DNA from: Telmatactis stephensoni
Lineage: Eukaryota > Cnidaria > Anthozoa > Actiniaria > Isophelliidae
Length of the DNA stretch: 64,000 nucleotides
Reading direction: 5' to 3'
Assembly: GCA_029948255.1 (NCBI GenBank)
Contig: JALIZF010001921.1
Coordinates: 1,054,001-1,118,000 of the forward strand
This document shows, in pieces, positions 1 to 13,031 of the stretch. How positions within the stretch are numbered: position 1 is the stretch's first letter; every line of letters starts with the position of its first letter. The notes under the pieces are model-generated. The model ran no database searches and had not been told where the DNA came from. It worked only from the letters and a program-made list of their open reading frames with translations. Both the position numbers and the translations under genes were made by a program.

Positions 1-1022
1 TTTTTAAGGTAGCTCACTATAGTTTCAAAGATCATTATACCAATGGTAAAAAGTGGATAATATACTGCTTCTAATTTATACTTTGACAACCGTACAGCCA
101 ACCATATGACAGACCATGAATCAGGGAACCGTTTGATATGAAACTCATTGCTCGAAAGGTTGCTATAGCAACGTGACATCAGCATTAAGGAAGGTCATTG
201 TTTCAATAAAATCAGTAAAAATGCAAGTTTTCTACGGTGAACTTTTTTAAAACTCACAAAATCTATTTTCCACATTATCATACAGCCACTATCAAAAGTT
301 AGCTAACTTCCTGACATCAGATTTTTCTTAATTTAGAAAAACCGAAATTTGACAATATCTCATATTCTGATGTCCAGAATATTTTTAAAATCGACCATAC
401 AATCAGAAATTAAGCAAAGTTTCATATTATTTTAAAAAAATCAACTTTTACCGTGGAAACTCGAGCAATTAGAATTTAATTGGTAAAAAGGGACCTTTTT
501 ATGGAAGCTGTAGCATTGCTATGATAACATCCATGGGATCATGGCCCTTACAACAAATCCTAAAACTCATAATCTTCAATATAATTGGTCTATAAGCTGT
601 CAATATGCAAACAAACTTGATTTTAATCATGACTTTTTCATTTAGTATCAGTATCCACTATAACTATAGGGAGCCTCCTTAAAACTGCAAATATTAAATT
701 ATAAGTTGATGAAACAAGTTCATAATAATGAAAAGAAATTCACTACAGTCTTCAAAACTGTCATAGAAATCCAATGACAGTTCAAATTTGAATTTTACTA
801 AAACCAAAAGTGACAGCAGTAATGACACTGAACTTATTTTTTCTTTGTCGCAACTGAAAAGGTTAAAAAACCTTGCTGCATGTAATAATTTGCTGTGCTC
901 CCTTATATTTAGCCAGTATCAGTATGTGTGCTGTCCCTTGTGTACTGGTCTGAATAACCCACCAAAATGTTTGTATTGTGTGTATAAAATATATTGTTCA
1001 CTAACATCATCACTGTTTTTAG
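1..1022. other. AT-rich non-coding sequence, probably intron
   Basis: I see no convincing exon, RNA gene or repeat here. It ends in a good 3' splice site (CTGTTTTTAG) directly before the terminal exon at 1023, so it is probably the last intron of that gene. Confidence 0.4.
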
Positions 1023-1206
1023 TACCAATATCCCATTTTTGGAAGTCTTAGAAGGCATGATTGAAGAAGAGTCACTTAATCTGACTGATGAAGAAGAAGA
1101 AGAAGAAGAATGTGACATGCCATTGACCAATGGACCTACATTCAGAGACTTGATGGACATGAATTTCCCAGAGAGTGACACTGAGACATCATCACAGGAA
1201 GATTAG
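1023..1206 (+). CDS. 3'-terminal exon of an unknown acidic protein (partial)
   Basis: The frame opens after the acceptor CTGTTTTTAG and runs to TAG at 1204-1206. It encodes about 60 residues that are strongly acidic: a run of seven Glu after TDEE, then a tail ending ESDTETSSQED. The acidic run and S/T-E/D-rich tail resemble the C-termini of many nuclear proteins but name no family. An AATAAA at 1275-1280, about 70 bp past the stop, supports a gene 3' end. Upstream exons must lie before the window. Function is unknown. An antisense frame over the same bases gives a serine run and is only a shadow. Confidence 0.5.
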
Positions 1207-1476
1207 TTGTTAAAAATCTGGTTGCCGTTTCTCAAAAGACCCAATAACTTTACGGACCCATTAACTAAACCAAAAATAAAGGTTATCACTTCTGTAAAGT
1301 TATCCGGCCTTTTGAGAGGTTTTATGTATATAAACTTTTTAGTAACCTTCACTCATAAATTCTTTACATTCATGATTTGTTCCTGTTATGTGGTGAGAAG
1401 TGTCAGTCTTGATAGTTTATGCCCACTATTTTTCATTATCTTATTTTAGCAAATGCATAAAGTCTGCCTTTTGGTT

Positions 1477-1610
1477 TAGAGTGGTTTTCATTAACCTGTG
1501 AAAGTGTATTAGTTAAGATGTGTCAAATAACAAAATAACACAATGGAATCAGGGTTTATTAAAGAGTGATACACTTAAGTGTGTTTCACCGGTTAATGAA
1601 AACCACTCTA
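1477..1610. mobile_element. MITE with TAGAGTGG termini (family copy 1)
   Basis: Terminal inverted repeats of about 30 bp (TAGAGTGGTTTTCATTAACC at the left, its complement at the right end) enclose 134 bp with no coding potential. The outermost TA is likely the target duplication, as in Tc1/mariner-type or other TA-targeting MITEs. Similar termini occur at 5186, 5595, 11771, 32791 and 50043. Confidence 0.7.
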
Positions 1611-2956
<1,346 letters not shown>

Positions 2957-3229
2957 CTAACCGTATAAGACATACTTTCCCAAAGCTGTACTTTCTAAAT
3001 GTTTGTTGTTGGTTTTATATAATTGCTAATCAGTTTGACGTGTCTAAGGTTTGACTCGCTACGCTCGCAAAAAGGATAACCATAATATATGTTGTTTTAG
3101 TCTTTCAAAATTTGATGACTTGCTAAAGCCCTACGATGTTAGTTTAGAAAGGGGTTTGAGGAAGTTACGCCCTCATCAATTAATGTGTTTTGCACCCCTT
3201 TTCCACCACCATCCCTGTCACTTTGTTAG

Positions 3230-4745
3230 TTTATAGCCCAGTGTTCCAATACCACAGTTCGCGTTGACGCAATCTGTGGTTTATGTGGTCAAGCCTATAG
3301 CCCAGTGTTCCAATACCACAGTTCGCGTTGACGCAATCTGTGGTTTATGTGGTCAAGCCTATAGCCCAGTGTTCCAATACCACAGTTCGCGTTGACGCAA
3401 TCTGTGGTTTATGTGGTCAAGCCTATAAGCCCAGTGTTCCAATACCACAGTTCGCGTTGACGCAATCTGTGGTTTATGTGGTCAAGCCTATAGCCCAGTG
3501 TTCCGATACCACAGTTCGCGTTGACGCAATCTGTGGTTTATGTGGTCAAGCCCAGTGTTCCGATACCACAGTTCGCGTTGACGCAATCTGTGGTTTATGT
3601 GGTCAAGCCTATAGCCCAGTGTTCCGATACCACAGTTCGCGTTGACGCAATCTGTGGTTTATGTGGTCAAGCCTATCCGATACCACAGTTCGCGTTGACG
3701 CAATCTGTGGTTTATGTGGTCAAGCCTATAGCCCAGTGTTCCGATACCACAGTTCGCGTTGACGCAATCTGTGGTTTATGTGGTTATAGCCGCCCAGTGT
3801 TCCAATACCACAGTTCGCGTTGACGCAATCTGTGGTTTATGTGGTCAAGCCTATAAGCCCAGTGTTCCAAGCCCAGTGTTCCGATACCACAGTTCGCGTT
3901 GACGCAATCTGTGGTTTATGTGGTCAAGCCCAGTGTTCCGATACCACAGTTCGCGTTGACGCAATCTGTGGTTTGTGCAGACGGGATTGCAGCAGCACGA
4001 AATGTGACAATCAGCACTAACCTTAGTTTATGTGATTAATGTAGAATTTTTGCCTAGGGTTTCGAGCCACAGTTCGCGTTGACGCAATCTGTGGTCTATA
4101 TAACCCTGTGTTCCAATACCACAGTTCGCGTTGACGCAATCTGTGGTCTATATAACCCTGTGTACCAATACCACAGTTCGCGTTGACGCAATCTGTGGTT
4201 TATATAACCCTGTGTACCAATACCACAGTTCGCGTTGACGCAATCTGTGGTTTATATAGCCCTGTGTTCCGATACCACAGTTCGCGTTGACGCAATATGT
4301 GGTTTTTGTGGTCGAGCTACCCAGGTTCCGATACCACAGTTCGCGTTGACGCAATCTGTGGTTTATGTGGTCAAGCCTATAGCCCTGTGTTCCAATACCA
4401 CAGTTCGCGTTGACGCAATCTGTGGTTTATGTGGTCAAGCCTATAGCCCAGTGTTCCGATACCACAGTTCGCGTTGACGCAATCTGTGGTTTATGTGGTT
4501 ATAGCCCAGTGTTCCAATACCACAGTTCGCGTTGACGCAATCTGTGGTTTATGTGGTCAAGCCTATAGCCCAGTGTTCCGATACCACAGTTCGCGTTGAC
4601 GCAATCTGTGGTTTATGTGGTCAAGCCTATATAGCCCAGTGTTCCGATACCACAGTTCGCGTTGACGCAATCTGTGGTTTATGTGGTCAAGCCTATAGCC
4701 CAGTGTTCCAATACCACAGTTCGCGTTGACGCAATCTGTGGTTTA
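3230..4745. repeat. Hairpin-bearing satellite, 24 copies
   Basis: Each unit of about 60 bp contains ACCACAG, then TTCGCGTTGACGCAAT, then CTGTGGT. I count 24 copies in two blocks of twelve, separated by unique sequence at about 3976-4070. The outer 7-bp arms pair perfectly. Two mismatches follow, then GCG/CGC closes a TTGA loop, giving a 30-nt near-palindrome. The palindromic core is almost invariant while the connecting sequence (TTATGTGGTCAAGCC, TATAGCCCAGTGTTCC) varies in length and base. Short frames in both directions arise from the repeat and are not genes. Confidence 0.95.
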
Positions 4746-5185
4746 TGCTTTATTTTTTGTCTCAGATAATAGGCCCATTAAAAACTCAACATATACAGTT
4801 TTTTTTAAATTACCGAACATAAATCGAAATATGATTATTTATATTGAAACTTTACGCCGGTCATCTGTTGTTCGTCATGACATCTGTATAAGTTAATGAA
4901 TTTTTCAAAATTTGACTCCCCGTTTCATAAGCTTTAATATGGCATATCATATTAATATAACCTTTTTGGCGATTAGGCCTTTCAAACTATAAGAAGCTAC
5001 TTTAAGCTTGCGCATGCCTCATCAGTACATATCTCTCTACGGGCTAGACTACTTGTGTTATCTGCAAAGGATGTCGGGGGCAACAAATTTCTCCAATATG
5101 CACTGAAGTGTACAAAGAGACGCACATATAAACCGTATATCGTTCAAGGTTAAGGTCAATTTTAAGTGTTACAGTGTTCCCAAAT
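4746..5185. other. No gene seen
   Basis: AT-rich intergenic sequence between the satellite and a MITE. No splice-flanked open frame or repeat was recognised. Confidence 0.4.
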
Positions 5186-5333
5186 TAGAGTGATCGCACT
5201 TTACCCGTGAAAAAGTACACAATATACGTACTTTGTACTAAAAAATAGATAATCCTTTGTTTTGCATTGTTTAATAGTGCTATTTTGCATTATTTTGCTA
5301 GTACAATTTCATGGATTATGTGCGATCACTCTA
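5186..5333. mobile_element. MITE with TAGAGTGATCGCAC termini (family copy 2)
   Basis: The perfect 14-bp inverted repeat TAGAGTGATCGCAC bounds 148 bp. On the complementary strand the core reads AAAATAGCACTATTAAACAA, which is shared with the copy at 50043. Confidence 0.8.
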
Positions 5334-5594
5334 GTGCGCAAGCAAGATTATGTTTACGGTTTGGGCTTCCTTTCTCGAGTTCTCATTAGCGAACGCTTTC
5401 TCCTGTTCCGATGGTGGTCGCTTACGAGAGAGTCAACTGTATTTATATCACCATGCAGGAATACAAATCATTGGGGAAATCAATTAGGCCATTCTAATGG
5501 GCAGACCTTAAATTCATCATTCTAAAATACACGGCTGTGAAAGAAGCAAATAGCTTGTGTGATATCCATTGTTTTGCTTTTAATAAACGATTCA

Positions 5595-5740
5595 TAGAGT
5601 GCTCGCACTTAATGCGTGAAACAAATAGTAATAATTACTACTAAATAGTGTTGATTAGACAATAGGAAACAAAGGAATTTGCATAACTTATCACCTATTT
5701 TGTAATATTTATGTTGCACGGATTTAGTGCGAGCACTCTA
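5595..5740. mobile_element. MITE with TAGAGTGCTCGCACT termini (family copy 3)
   Basis: A 146-bp element whose ends TAGAGTGCTCGCACTTAATG and its near-complement form an inverted repeat. The inner core contains AAACAAAGGAA as in copies 2, 5 and 6. It lies 260 bp from copy 2, downstream of the 3' end of the minus-strand gene at 5970. Confidence 0.8.
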
Positions 5741-5969
5741 CTACTACTACTACAAAAATAATGTAATTATGCAAAAATATGCTTTAGGATAAACGGAAAA
5801 AACACGAAACACAAACAGTCTTGTGATTCAATACTTTTGAAGTAAATAAAATTTTACAGTCTTTTAGCTCTTGGGAAGGGGAAGGAACAAAAAATTCAGC
5901 AAACTACTAAACAGACATAATATTTTGCTCACTTCCTTTTGTACAGAATATAACTGTTAAAACAGGCAT

Positions 5970-8900
5970 TCATTTCTTTTTGGTCAAGGTTTTATAAAGT
6001 TTGCCTGGCTTTGTTTCTTCATATTCTTCTTGGACACTCTTTTCATCAAAGTTTTTCTTTTTAAACACTTCATATATTGTCTTCCTCTGATTAAAAATTG
6101 AAGAATGATTTTCCTTCTTGTTGTATGTTCTCATCTTAGTTGTCCACTCAGAAAGTGGAGGACAGTCAGTGGCTCCAACTTCCCAAGTTTTCTTCACATC
6201 TTGTAAAGTTCTTACATTTCTTGGGATATGGAGACTTTGCAGCCATTGATCAACAGACTTCCCATTCCCATACTTTATGTACACAGACTGAGTGTGAGGA
6301 TCCAGTGCAGTATCTGTATGAGATGATGAAGGCACAGGTGGTGGAAAGTGTGGTGTGGTGGTGATAGTGTGGGATGACTGTGGTAATGAAGGGTGTGGTG
6401 TGGTGGTGGTAGTGTGGGATGACTGTGGCAATGAAGGGTGTGGCATAGTGGTGATAGTGTGGGATGACTGTGGTAATGAAGGGTGTGGTGTGGTGATGAT
6501 AGTGTGAGATGACTGTGGTAATGAAGGGTGTGGTGTGGTGGTGATAGTGTGGGATGACTGTGGTAATGAAGGGTGTGGTGTGGTGGTGATAGTGTGGGAT
6601 GACTGTGGCAATGAAGGGTGTGGCATAGTGGTGATAGTGTGGGATGACTGTGGCAATGAAGGGTGTGGCATGGTGATAGTGTGGGATGACTGTGGCAATG
6701 AAGGGTGTGGCATGGTGATAGTGTGGGATGACTGTGGTAATGAAGGGTGTGGTGTGGTGGTGATAGAGTGAGATGACTGTGGTAATGAAGGGTGTGGTGT
6801 GGTGGTGATAGTGTGGGATGACTGTGGTAATGAAGGGTGTGGTGTGGTGGTGATAGTGTGGGATAACTGTGGTAATGAAGGGTGTGGTGTGGTGGTGATA
6901 GTGTGGGATGACTGTGGCAATGAAGGGTGTGGCATAGTGGCGATAGTGTGGGATGACTGTGGTAATGAAGGGTGTGGCATGGTGATAGTGTGAGATGACT
7001 GTGGCAATGAAGGGTGTGGCATGGTGATAGTGTGGGATGACTGTGGTAATGAAGGGTGTGGTGTGGTGGTGATAGTGTGGGATGACTGTGGTAATGAAGG
7101 GTGTGGTGTGGTGGTGATAGTGTGGGATGACTGTGGCAATGAAGGGTGTGGTGTGGTGGTGATGATATTGTGGGATGACTGTGGCAATGAAGGGTGTGGT
7201 GTGGTGGTGATAGAGTGAGATGACTGTGGCAATGAATGGTGTGGTGTGGTGGTGATAGTGTGGGATGACTGTGGTAATGAAGGGTGTGGTGTGGTGGTGA
7301 TAGAGTGAGATGACTGTGGTAATGAAGGGTGTGGTGTGGTGGTGATAGTGTGGGATGACTGTGGTAATGAAGGGTGTGGTGTGGTGGTGATAGTGTGGGA
7401 TAACTGTGGTAATGAAGGGTGTGGTGTGGTGGTGATAGTGTGGGATGACTGTGGCAATGAAGGGTGTGGCATAGTGGCGATAGTGTGGGATGACTGTGGT
7501 AATGAAGGGTGTGGCATGGTGATAGTGTGAGATGACTGTGGCAATGAAGGGTGTGGCATGGTGATAGTGTGGGATGACTGTGGTAATGAAGGGTGTGGTG
7601 TGGTGGTGATAGTGTGGGATGACTGTGGTAATGAAGGGTGTGGTGTGGTGGTGATAGTGTGGGATGACTGTGGCAATGAAGGGTGTGGTGTGGTGGTGAT
7701 GATATTGTGGGATGACTGTGGCAATGAAGGGTGTGGTGTGGTGGTGATAGAGTGAGATGACTGTGGCAATGAATGGTGTGGTGTGGTGGTGATAGTGTGG
7801 GATGACTGTGGTAATGAAGGGTGTGGTGTGGTGGTGATAGTGTGGGATGACTGTGGTAATGAAGGGTGTGGTGTGGTGGTGATAGTGTGGGATGACTGTG
7901 GTAATGAAGGGTGTGGTGTGGTGGTAACGCTGTGTGATGACTGTGGCAACGAGACATGTGTTTCAGTGTTTTGATACATTGACACAAAGAGAGAGGACCA
8001 GAATGCGATTTGTCCAGCAACATATTCTGCTGATTGTTGGCTTGCATGTTCTTGCTGGTTTGGGCGGAAATTTTCTAATTTTGAAGAGATCTCTTGTAGA
8101 GTGTTTAATATCTCAGCTTGTTCTGATGATGCTGATGATGCTGATGGAAGTGCTGCTAAATGTGATGTTCCATTTGAAGGTTTGGGATGGATTAATCCTG
8201 TCAGTGACTGGAAAGTTTCTGCGAGTCCCCTCACTGACATATCTTGACCAATTATCCCCGCAACCTCTTCTTTTTCTAGAATGTTATCTAAGAATTGGCT
8301 CACTTCAGTATCCTAAAAAGAAAACAAAATGCTTATCTTAACAAGATACACCAAGAGGCTAGTCAAATCATGGTAAATCTTCAATTTTTTATCATCATTT
8401 TCTTTCCTTCCCCTGAAAAGGCCATTATTGCAGATTCCTGTTTAATATTTTTTTGGCCATTATCATAATATAAGTTTTAAAAAATCTTTTTGAGCCTGAA
8501 TTGTTCATTCAATAAATATAAATGTAAATCACTTTTAAAATTGAGTTTGAATAAAAAAATGAAACACCTGTGAAAATCACGGTCAGAACTTGAAGTGGGC
8601 AGTGATTGGTTTAAAAAATCAATGGTCTTTTGAAAATGGCCACAGAAAACATTAAATCCAAATGTTTAACATAAAAAGGTTCAACATCTTTACCACAGTT
8701 CTGTGACTGTAACATGAACATCAACTCCACATGATGGCTAGTGGCCAATCAGTCAAATTTGACTGACTTCAATATTTAGAGTTGATTGGTTAGAATGTTT
8801 ATATTTTGATCATGTTTCATTAGACATACACTGTACATAATTACTGTATTTATACTACACTATAGCTCACCCCATCTTCATCACTGCTGGCATAACCACG

Positions 8901-11900
8901 CATATCATTGGAATCACTGCCTGAATCAGAGTCATGAGAGTCCTGTGAAAAAAAACCCTGCATATATTTAGTTCATCCAAAACTTGGCCATGTGACAAAA
9001 ATTCAAAATATCAGCTTTAACTACCAGTCAACATCCAGGTACTTAGTAGTATTGATTCAAAATATAAATCAATCCATGACTATTTCAATCAAACTTAAAG
9101 TAATAAAAAGTCATGTGCTCTTGCCATTTTAAAAACTAAAAGATGCATTAACACTCTACTGGTTTCCTCTAACACTAAAATGACCTTTTATTTAACATTG
9201 GAACAGGACCAAAGTCTGAGGCAATTGTTCAAAATAAAATAACCTTTTCAAAGCATAATACAGTGGTAGGTTCTTCATCTGCTCATACTCACACTCACTA
9301 CATTTACAATTTTAAATACAATGCTCTGACAACTAGCATGTATACAATTTGTCTGCGCATGTCTGTGTTTTGGGCTTGAAATTCATTTGCATGTCAAATG
9401 CAAGAAATTTTATGTTGACACGGAATATTTGGCTGGCTATCTCATTCTTCAAAATTATGTCCAACTACCGAAATACTGAGACAACTAAAACATGAGCAGT
9501 CTGCCTACCGCTAGTGCGCTGTGGATAATTATCCAGATCGAAGGCACTCCAGATGGGAAAATATCACGCGTCAAAGTCAGTAGAAAGTTGTGAGAAGGAC
9601 CAGAACTCCGCACTTTCGAGTAATATTGTGGGCGCTAAATTTATATGTAAGGTACGTTAAGCAGTGGAAGCCATTAACAACAAGTTACTGTGTAGATTAG
9701 ACCCGATAAGGGTATTTTAGACTCCATCGATCGTTCAATAATTAGCCATGTTTACTGGAATGTCGTACTTTTTCGCTCAAAATTCTTGCAATTCACTTTC
9801 AAAATTTGACATCTTAGACTGCGCTCCCCAGCAAATTTATTTAGTAATTCGCTTTTTCCACGTTTCTTTCTTGCAAAACTGAGCTTTTTTAGTCCAAACT
9901 CGTGGTCCCTACATGTGATCTAAAGTATTTTTGTGAACGTGTTTCCAAGCACGTTGTTTGCATGCAAATTTCAGCGATGAATTTATTGCTCTTTCATGAA
10001 GTATAAAACGCTGCTTCATACGGCACAAACTGTATGCCTCACCATGTATAAAAATAGGTCATTAACTTCTAGATAAATGTTGCAGATTATAAAATATAGG
10101 CTATACCGAAATATATCAATTTTAACAAGGCTTGAACCCGGCTGTAAACATTGCTTGAAATCACATGGAGGGACCAGGAGTTTCCTCCAAGAAAGCTCTG
10201 TTTTACAAGAACGAAGCATGGAAAAAGTGTATTATTAAATAATTTTGCTGGGGGGCGCCGTCAAAGATGTAAAATTTTCAGAATGAATTGCAAGAATTTT
10301 GCGCGAAAAAGTACGAGATTCCAGTAAACATGGCTAATTATTCAACAATCAATGAAGTACAGAGTACTCTTATTGGATCCAATTCACACAGTATCATGTT
10401 GGTAATGACATCCATTACTAAATTTACCTTATACATGAATTCAACGCCAGCATTATAACTCGAAAGTGCAGAGTTCTGGTCCTTCTCACAACTTTCTACT
10501 GACTTTGACGCGTGATATTTTCCCATCTGGAGTGCCTTCGATCTGGATAATTATCCACAGCGCACTAGCGGTAGGCAGACTGCTCATGTTTTAGTTGTCT
10601 CAGTATTTCGGTAGTTGAACATAATTTTGAAGAACGAGATAGCCAGCCAAATATTCTGTGTCAACATAAAATTTCTTGCATTCGATATGCAAATGAATTT
10701 CAAGCCCAAAACACAGACATGCGCAGACAAATTGTATACATGCTCTGACAACTAACATTTACATTTTTGAGGGAGGAAAAAGCTGGGGGGGAAAACAACA
10801 GAGCAACACAACAACAAATCAAACAAACTCAGTTCACTTATGATCAAGCACCCGAGTGACCACTGCTCTCACCCAGGGATTGAAATAATGGCTGCTGGGA
10901 GGCCGGACATGATGATAATAATATAACCTAAGAAATTTCTGCAATTTGATTGGCTGAGAGGAGTGGTATTTTTATGTGAAAATTACAGTTTCCATGGCAA
11001 CTGCTTGCCAAAAAGAAAATGGCTGCCAGATAAGGAAGCTTTCTCCCGCTAAAAAGAAGTGATATAATCATATAAACAAGTCAAAAAGCTCTAAATGAAA
11101 GAAAGATGGGTTTTTGATATTTATGAAAAGCTTTTTGCTTTTGTTTTTTGACTTTTTTTCTGGAAAGAAAAATGATCAAGCATAGAGACACATAAAGTAA
11201 GACTTAAAACTTAAGACTTGTAGTTAAAATAGCAGAGCAGAGCAGAGTGTAAGCAATTCAACTTCATGACTGTTTTTGATCTATAGCAGAAATTTCAGAA
11301 CATGTTTAGTTTATGACTACTACCAAAACTTCCTTATTGACAGACACTTGTATTATGATTCTCCATTTCCCTGCTATTATCCTAGTAATGTAGTATGAAA
11401 TCCTGCCAAAAATCAATCTGTCACTACAACATTCAACTTCATGCTCCAACATTGAAGTTTAGCTTGCAACTTTCAAAACCTCATCCCTCAAAATTCAACT
11501 TCAGTTTATCAACATTCATGATTAGGACGCAACTTTCAACACCTCATTCGTCAACCTTCAACTTCATTTATCAACTTTAAAGTTAAGCTCTCAACTTTCA
11601 AATCCTCATCCTCCAAACAAGTTCATGTTTGTTAAGTTTGAAGTTTAGCATCGTGTTGTGTGCCAACACCGCCAAAAAGTAACAAATGTCTGTATGATGT
11701 AATCACTACCCCAGAAACCCGGCTTTGTTGTTCCAAATTTCTTATGGTGGTAGTAGCAACTAGTGAGGTATAGAGCGGTTCTCGTACGAGTGGGAAACTG
11801 ACCGTACTGTACCGTGACCGTGTCAGTACCGTAATGTCTATAAAACCATATCGAAATTCCGGCCGTAACCGTACCATGCATTGACCGTAACTGGTAAGGT

Positions 11901-13031
11901 CAGTTTCCCACTCATACGAAAAGCGCTCTATTGAGTTACTGCTGAGAACCGTATTGTTGATGGTATCAACAATATCGGGCTGAATATCTAGGCAGTAGAT
12001 TTGGGAGTAGCACATTCGACTAGTAGGATATTCGGATTAACGTGATTTTGATGTCATAGATTGCTGCTGACCTAAGCAGTAGTATCCTTTGCAGCCGTTT
12101 CTTACGGTGTTGTTACCTGCGGATCGATTGTGTATTTTTCATAATTTCTGGTTATTCTGTAACTGGTCACGATCGCAGTACACGTACACAGTGTCTGTCT
12201 CAGGTCATTCCAAAGTTATATAAACTCCCTGAGTGCAAGTAGCCATAAGCTACATATTTTGAGGCTATAAGGGCATCGGCGGTGGACGTTTTCAGTTTGT
12301 TTTCGTGCTTTTGTCTAAAGCGAGGTTTTGAAAGTTGTAAGTTTACTCAATGTTGGAGCATGAAGTTGAATTTTGGAGTGAGAGATTGATTTTTGGCGGG
12401 ATCTGAACGCCATAGGCTTGTAGTGATATTTGGCATAAATAACACCAGTGATATTTCAAAATTGTTTTAAGCTTAAATTACTATTGAAGAGACTGAAACG
12501 CGAAGACACGAAGCATTTCTTGATATTCTATATCAAGAAACGCTTCGTGTCTTCTCGTTTCAGTATTCGTCGCCAAGTTCATCGGCCTTTTAAACCTAAA
12601 CAAAGATTACTCACTTTTATTTCACTCTCGATTGCTTTTTACCACGAATAAAAAATTCCAAACACGGAGTATTTAGGCCCTCCCTGTTCAAAACAAAACG
12701 CAAGTCGATGCAAGTTTGCGTTCACTATAAAATCGTCGAGCGGTGTTGGACGAGCACATGGCAACGTGTCCGTCTGAGACAACTACGAAAATGTGAAAAT
12801 AATCGGTCAAGATTCAGAGTCCTTGTTGAATATCATTTCAGCCCAACATGCTATTTCAGCTACTTAAGACAAAAACATAAGCTTAAGCTTAATCAATGAA
12901 GGAAATATAGTAAGACTTTTTTCACAACCCAAACGACGTCTGCACACAACCCAATTCAAATGTTAACTTACACTTTCCGAGGTATCTGTGTCTGCCACGC
13001 GAGAACTTGACGGTTCGTTTGAAAATTCCAT
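5970..13031 (-). CDS. Repeat-rich protein with C-terminal GCR1_C-like domain (three exons)
   Basis: Proposed exons, 5' to 3', are 12972-13031 (ATG at 13031, 20 codons, donor GTAAGT), 8871-8942 (24 codons, acceptor TTTCACAG, donor GTGAGC) and 5970-8312 (acceptor TTTTTAG, stop TGA). All junctions are phase 0 and the joined frame is open, about 824 residues. The N-terminus is Ser/Asp-rich and acidic (DSDSGSDSND). A predicted helical stretch (DNILEKEEVAGIIGQDMSVR) and a coiled-coil-like ILNTLQEISSKLENF follow. Then come 36 copies of the 15-residue unit PHPSLPQSSHTITTT and a conserved C-terminal 110 residues. In that tail, NVRTLQDVKKTWEVG, then P-P-L-S-E-W, then F-N-Q-R-K-T-I-Y-E-V fits the GCR1_C DNA-binding pattern of yeast Gcr1 and Crypton-linked proteins. 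The domain call is from memory of that pattern. The product could be a domesticated transposon-type DNA-binding protein or an unrelated nuclear protein. Confidence 0.7.
6340..7975 (-). repeat. Coding 45-bp minisatellite with 537-bp higher-order duplication
   Basis: Thirty-six tandem copies of a 45-bp coding unit lie in exon 3 of the minus-strand gene. Units 4-15 and 16-27 form a 12-unit block repeated at an exact 537-bp offset (for example 6799 against 7336, and 7021 against 7558), including the same variant units (PQLSH, TIATM, HNIITTT). Because 45 is a multiple of three, other frames also stay open. Those frames are by-products. Confidence 0.95.
8943..9335. other. Intron sequence, nothing recognised
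   Basis: First part (in plus coordinates) of the 4-kb intron 1 of the minus-strand gene. It is AT-rich, with no exon-like frame, and ends at the foldback element's target duplication (9325-9335). Confidence 0.4.
9336..10743. mobile_element. Foldback DNA element with about 500-bp inverted arms and 11-bp target duplication
   Basis: The ends GCATGTATACAATTTGTCTG and its complement begin inverted arms of roughly 500 bp (9336 to about 9850, and about 10230-10743), separated by about 380 bp. The direct repeat TCTGACAACTA at 9325-9335 and 10744-10754 is a clear 11-bp target duplication. Long arms with a 9-11-bp duplication fit MULE/foldback-type elements. Each arm contains a short frame starting MGKYHASKSVESCEKDQNSA (minus strand near 10526 and plus strand near 9554) that diverges afterwards. 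I see no transposase, so it is non-autonomous. Confidence 0.85.
10755..11396. other. Intron sequence, nothing recognised
   Basis: AT-rich stretch between two mobile elements inside intron 1 of the minus-strand gene. No splice-bounded frame was found. Confidence 0.35.
11397..12412. mobile_element. Possible foldback element of about 1 kb
   Basis: Near 11403, CTGCCAAAAATCAATCTGTC and the following ATTCAACTTCATGCTCCAAC recur as complements near 12355-12405, giving imperfect terminal inverted repeats of about 80 bp. From 11440 to 11640 the left side carries degenerate repeats of a CAACTTTCAAAACCTCATCC motif. I could not define a target duplication, so boundaries are approximate. Confidence 0.45.
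11771..11930. mobile_element. MITE with TAGAGCG termini (family copy 4)
   Basis: A 160-bp palindromic element. TAGAGCG, then CGAGTGGGAAACTGACC, at the left is mirrored at the right by GGTCAGTTTCCCACTC and CGCTCTA. The interior is rich in ACCGTGACCG and TACCGTA motifs. TA dinucleotides at both edges suggest a TA target. Confidence 0.7.
12492..12564. repeat. Near-perfect 73-bp hairpin
   Basis: The left arm ACTGAAACGCGAAGACACGA continues into AGCATTTCTTGATAT and pairs with the right arm over about 35 bp, with two mismatches and a loop of about 3 nt. It may be a tiny palindromic transposon. The loop is too short for an ordinary pre-miRNA. Confidence 0.8.

Noticed and set aside
3230..4745. CRISPR-like regularly spaced palindromic repeats
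   Set aside because: The segments between palindromes are copies of each other rather than unique spacers, there is no leader or cas gene, and the surroundings are clearly animal. This is a satellite.
6535..7974. Plus-strand frames repeating VWDDCGNEGCG
   Set aside because: Antisense of the same 45-bp coding repeat, broken into pieces by stops and without splice context.
6275..8047. Second long minus-strand frame (about 590 codons, His/Ser/Thr-Leu-Ser-Pro repeats) overlapping the repeat gene
   Set aside because: The 45-bp unit keeps a second frame open automatically. It lacks the conserved non-repeat ends that the chosen frame has.
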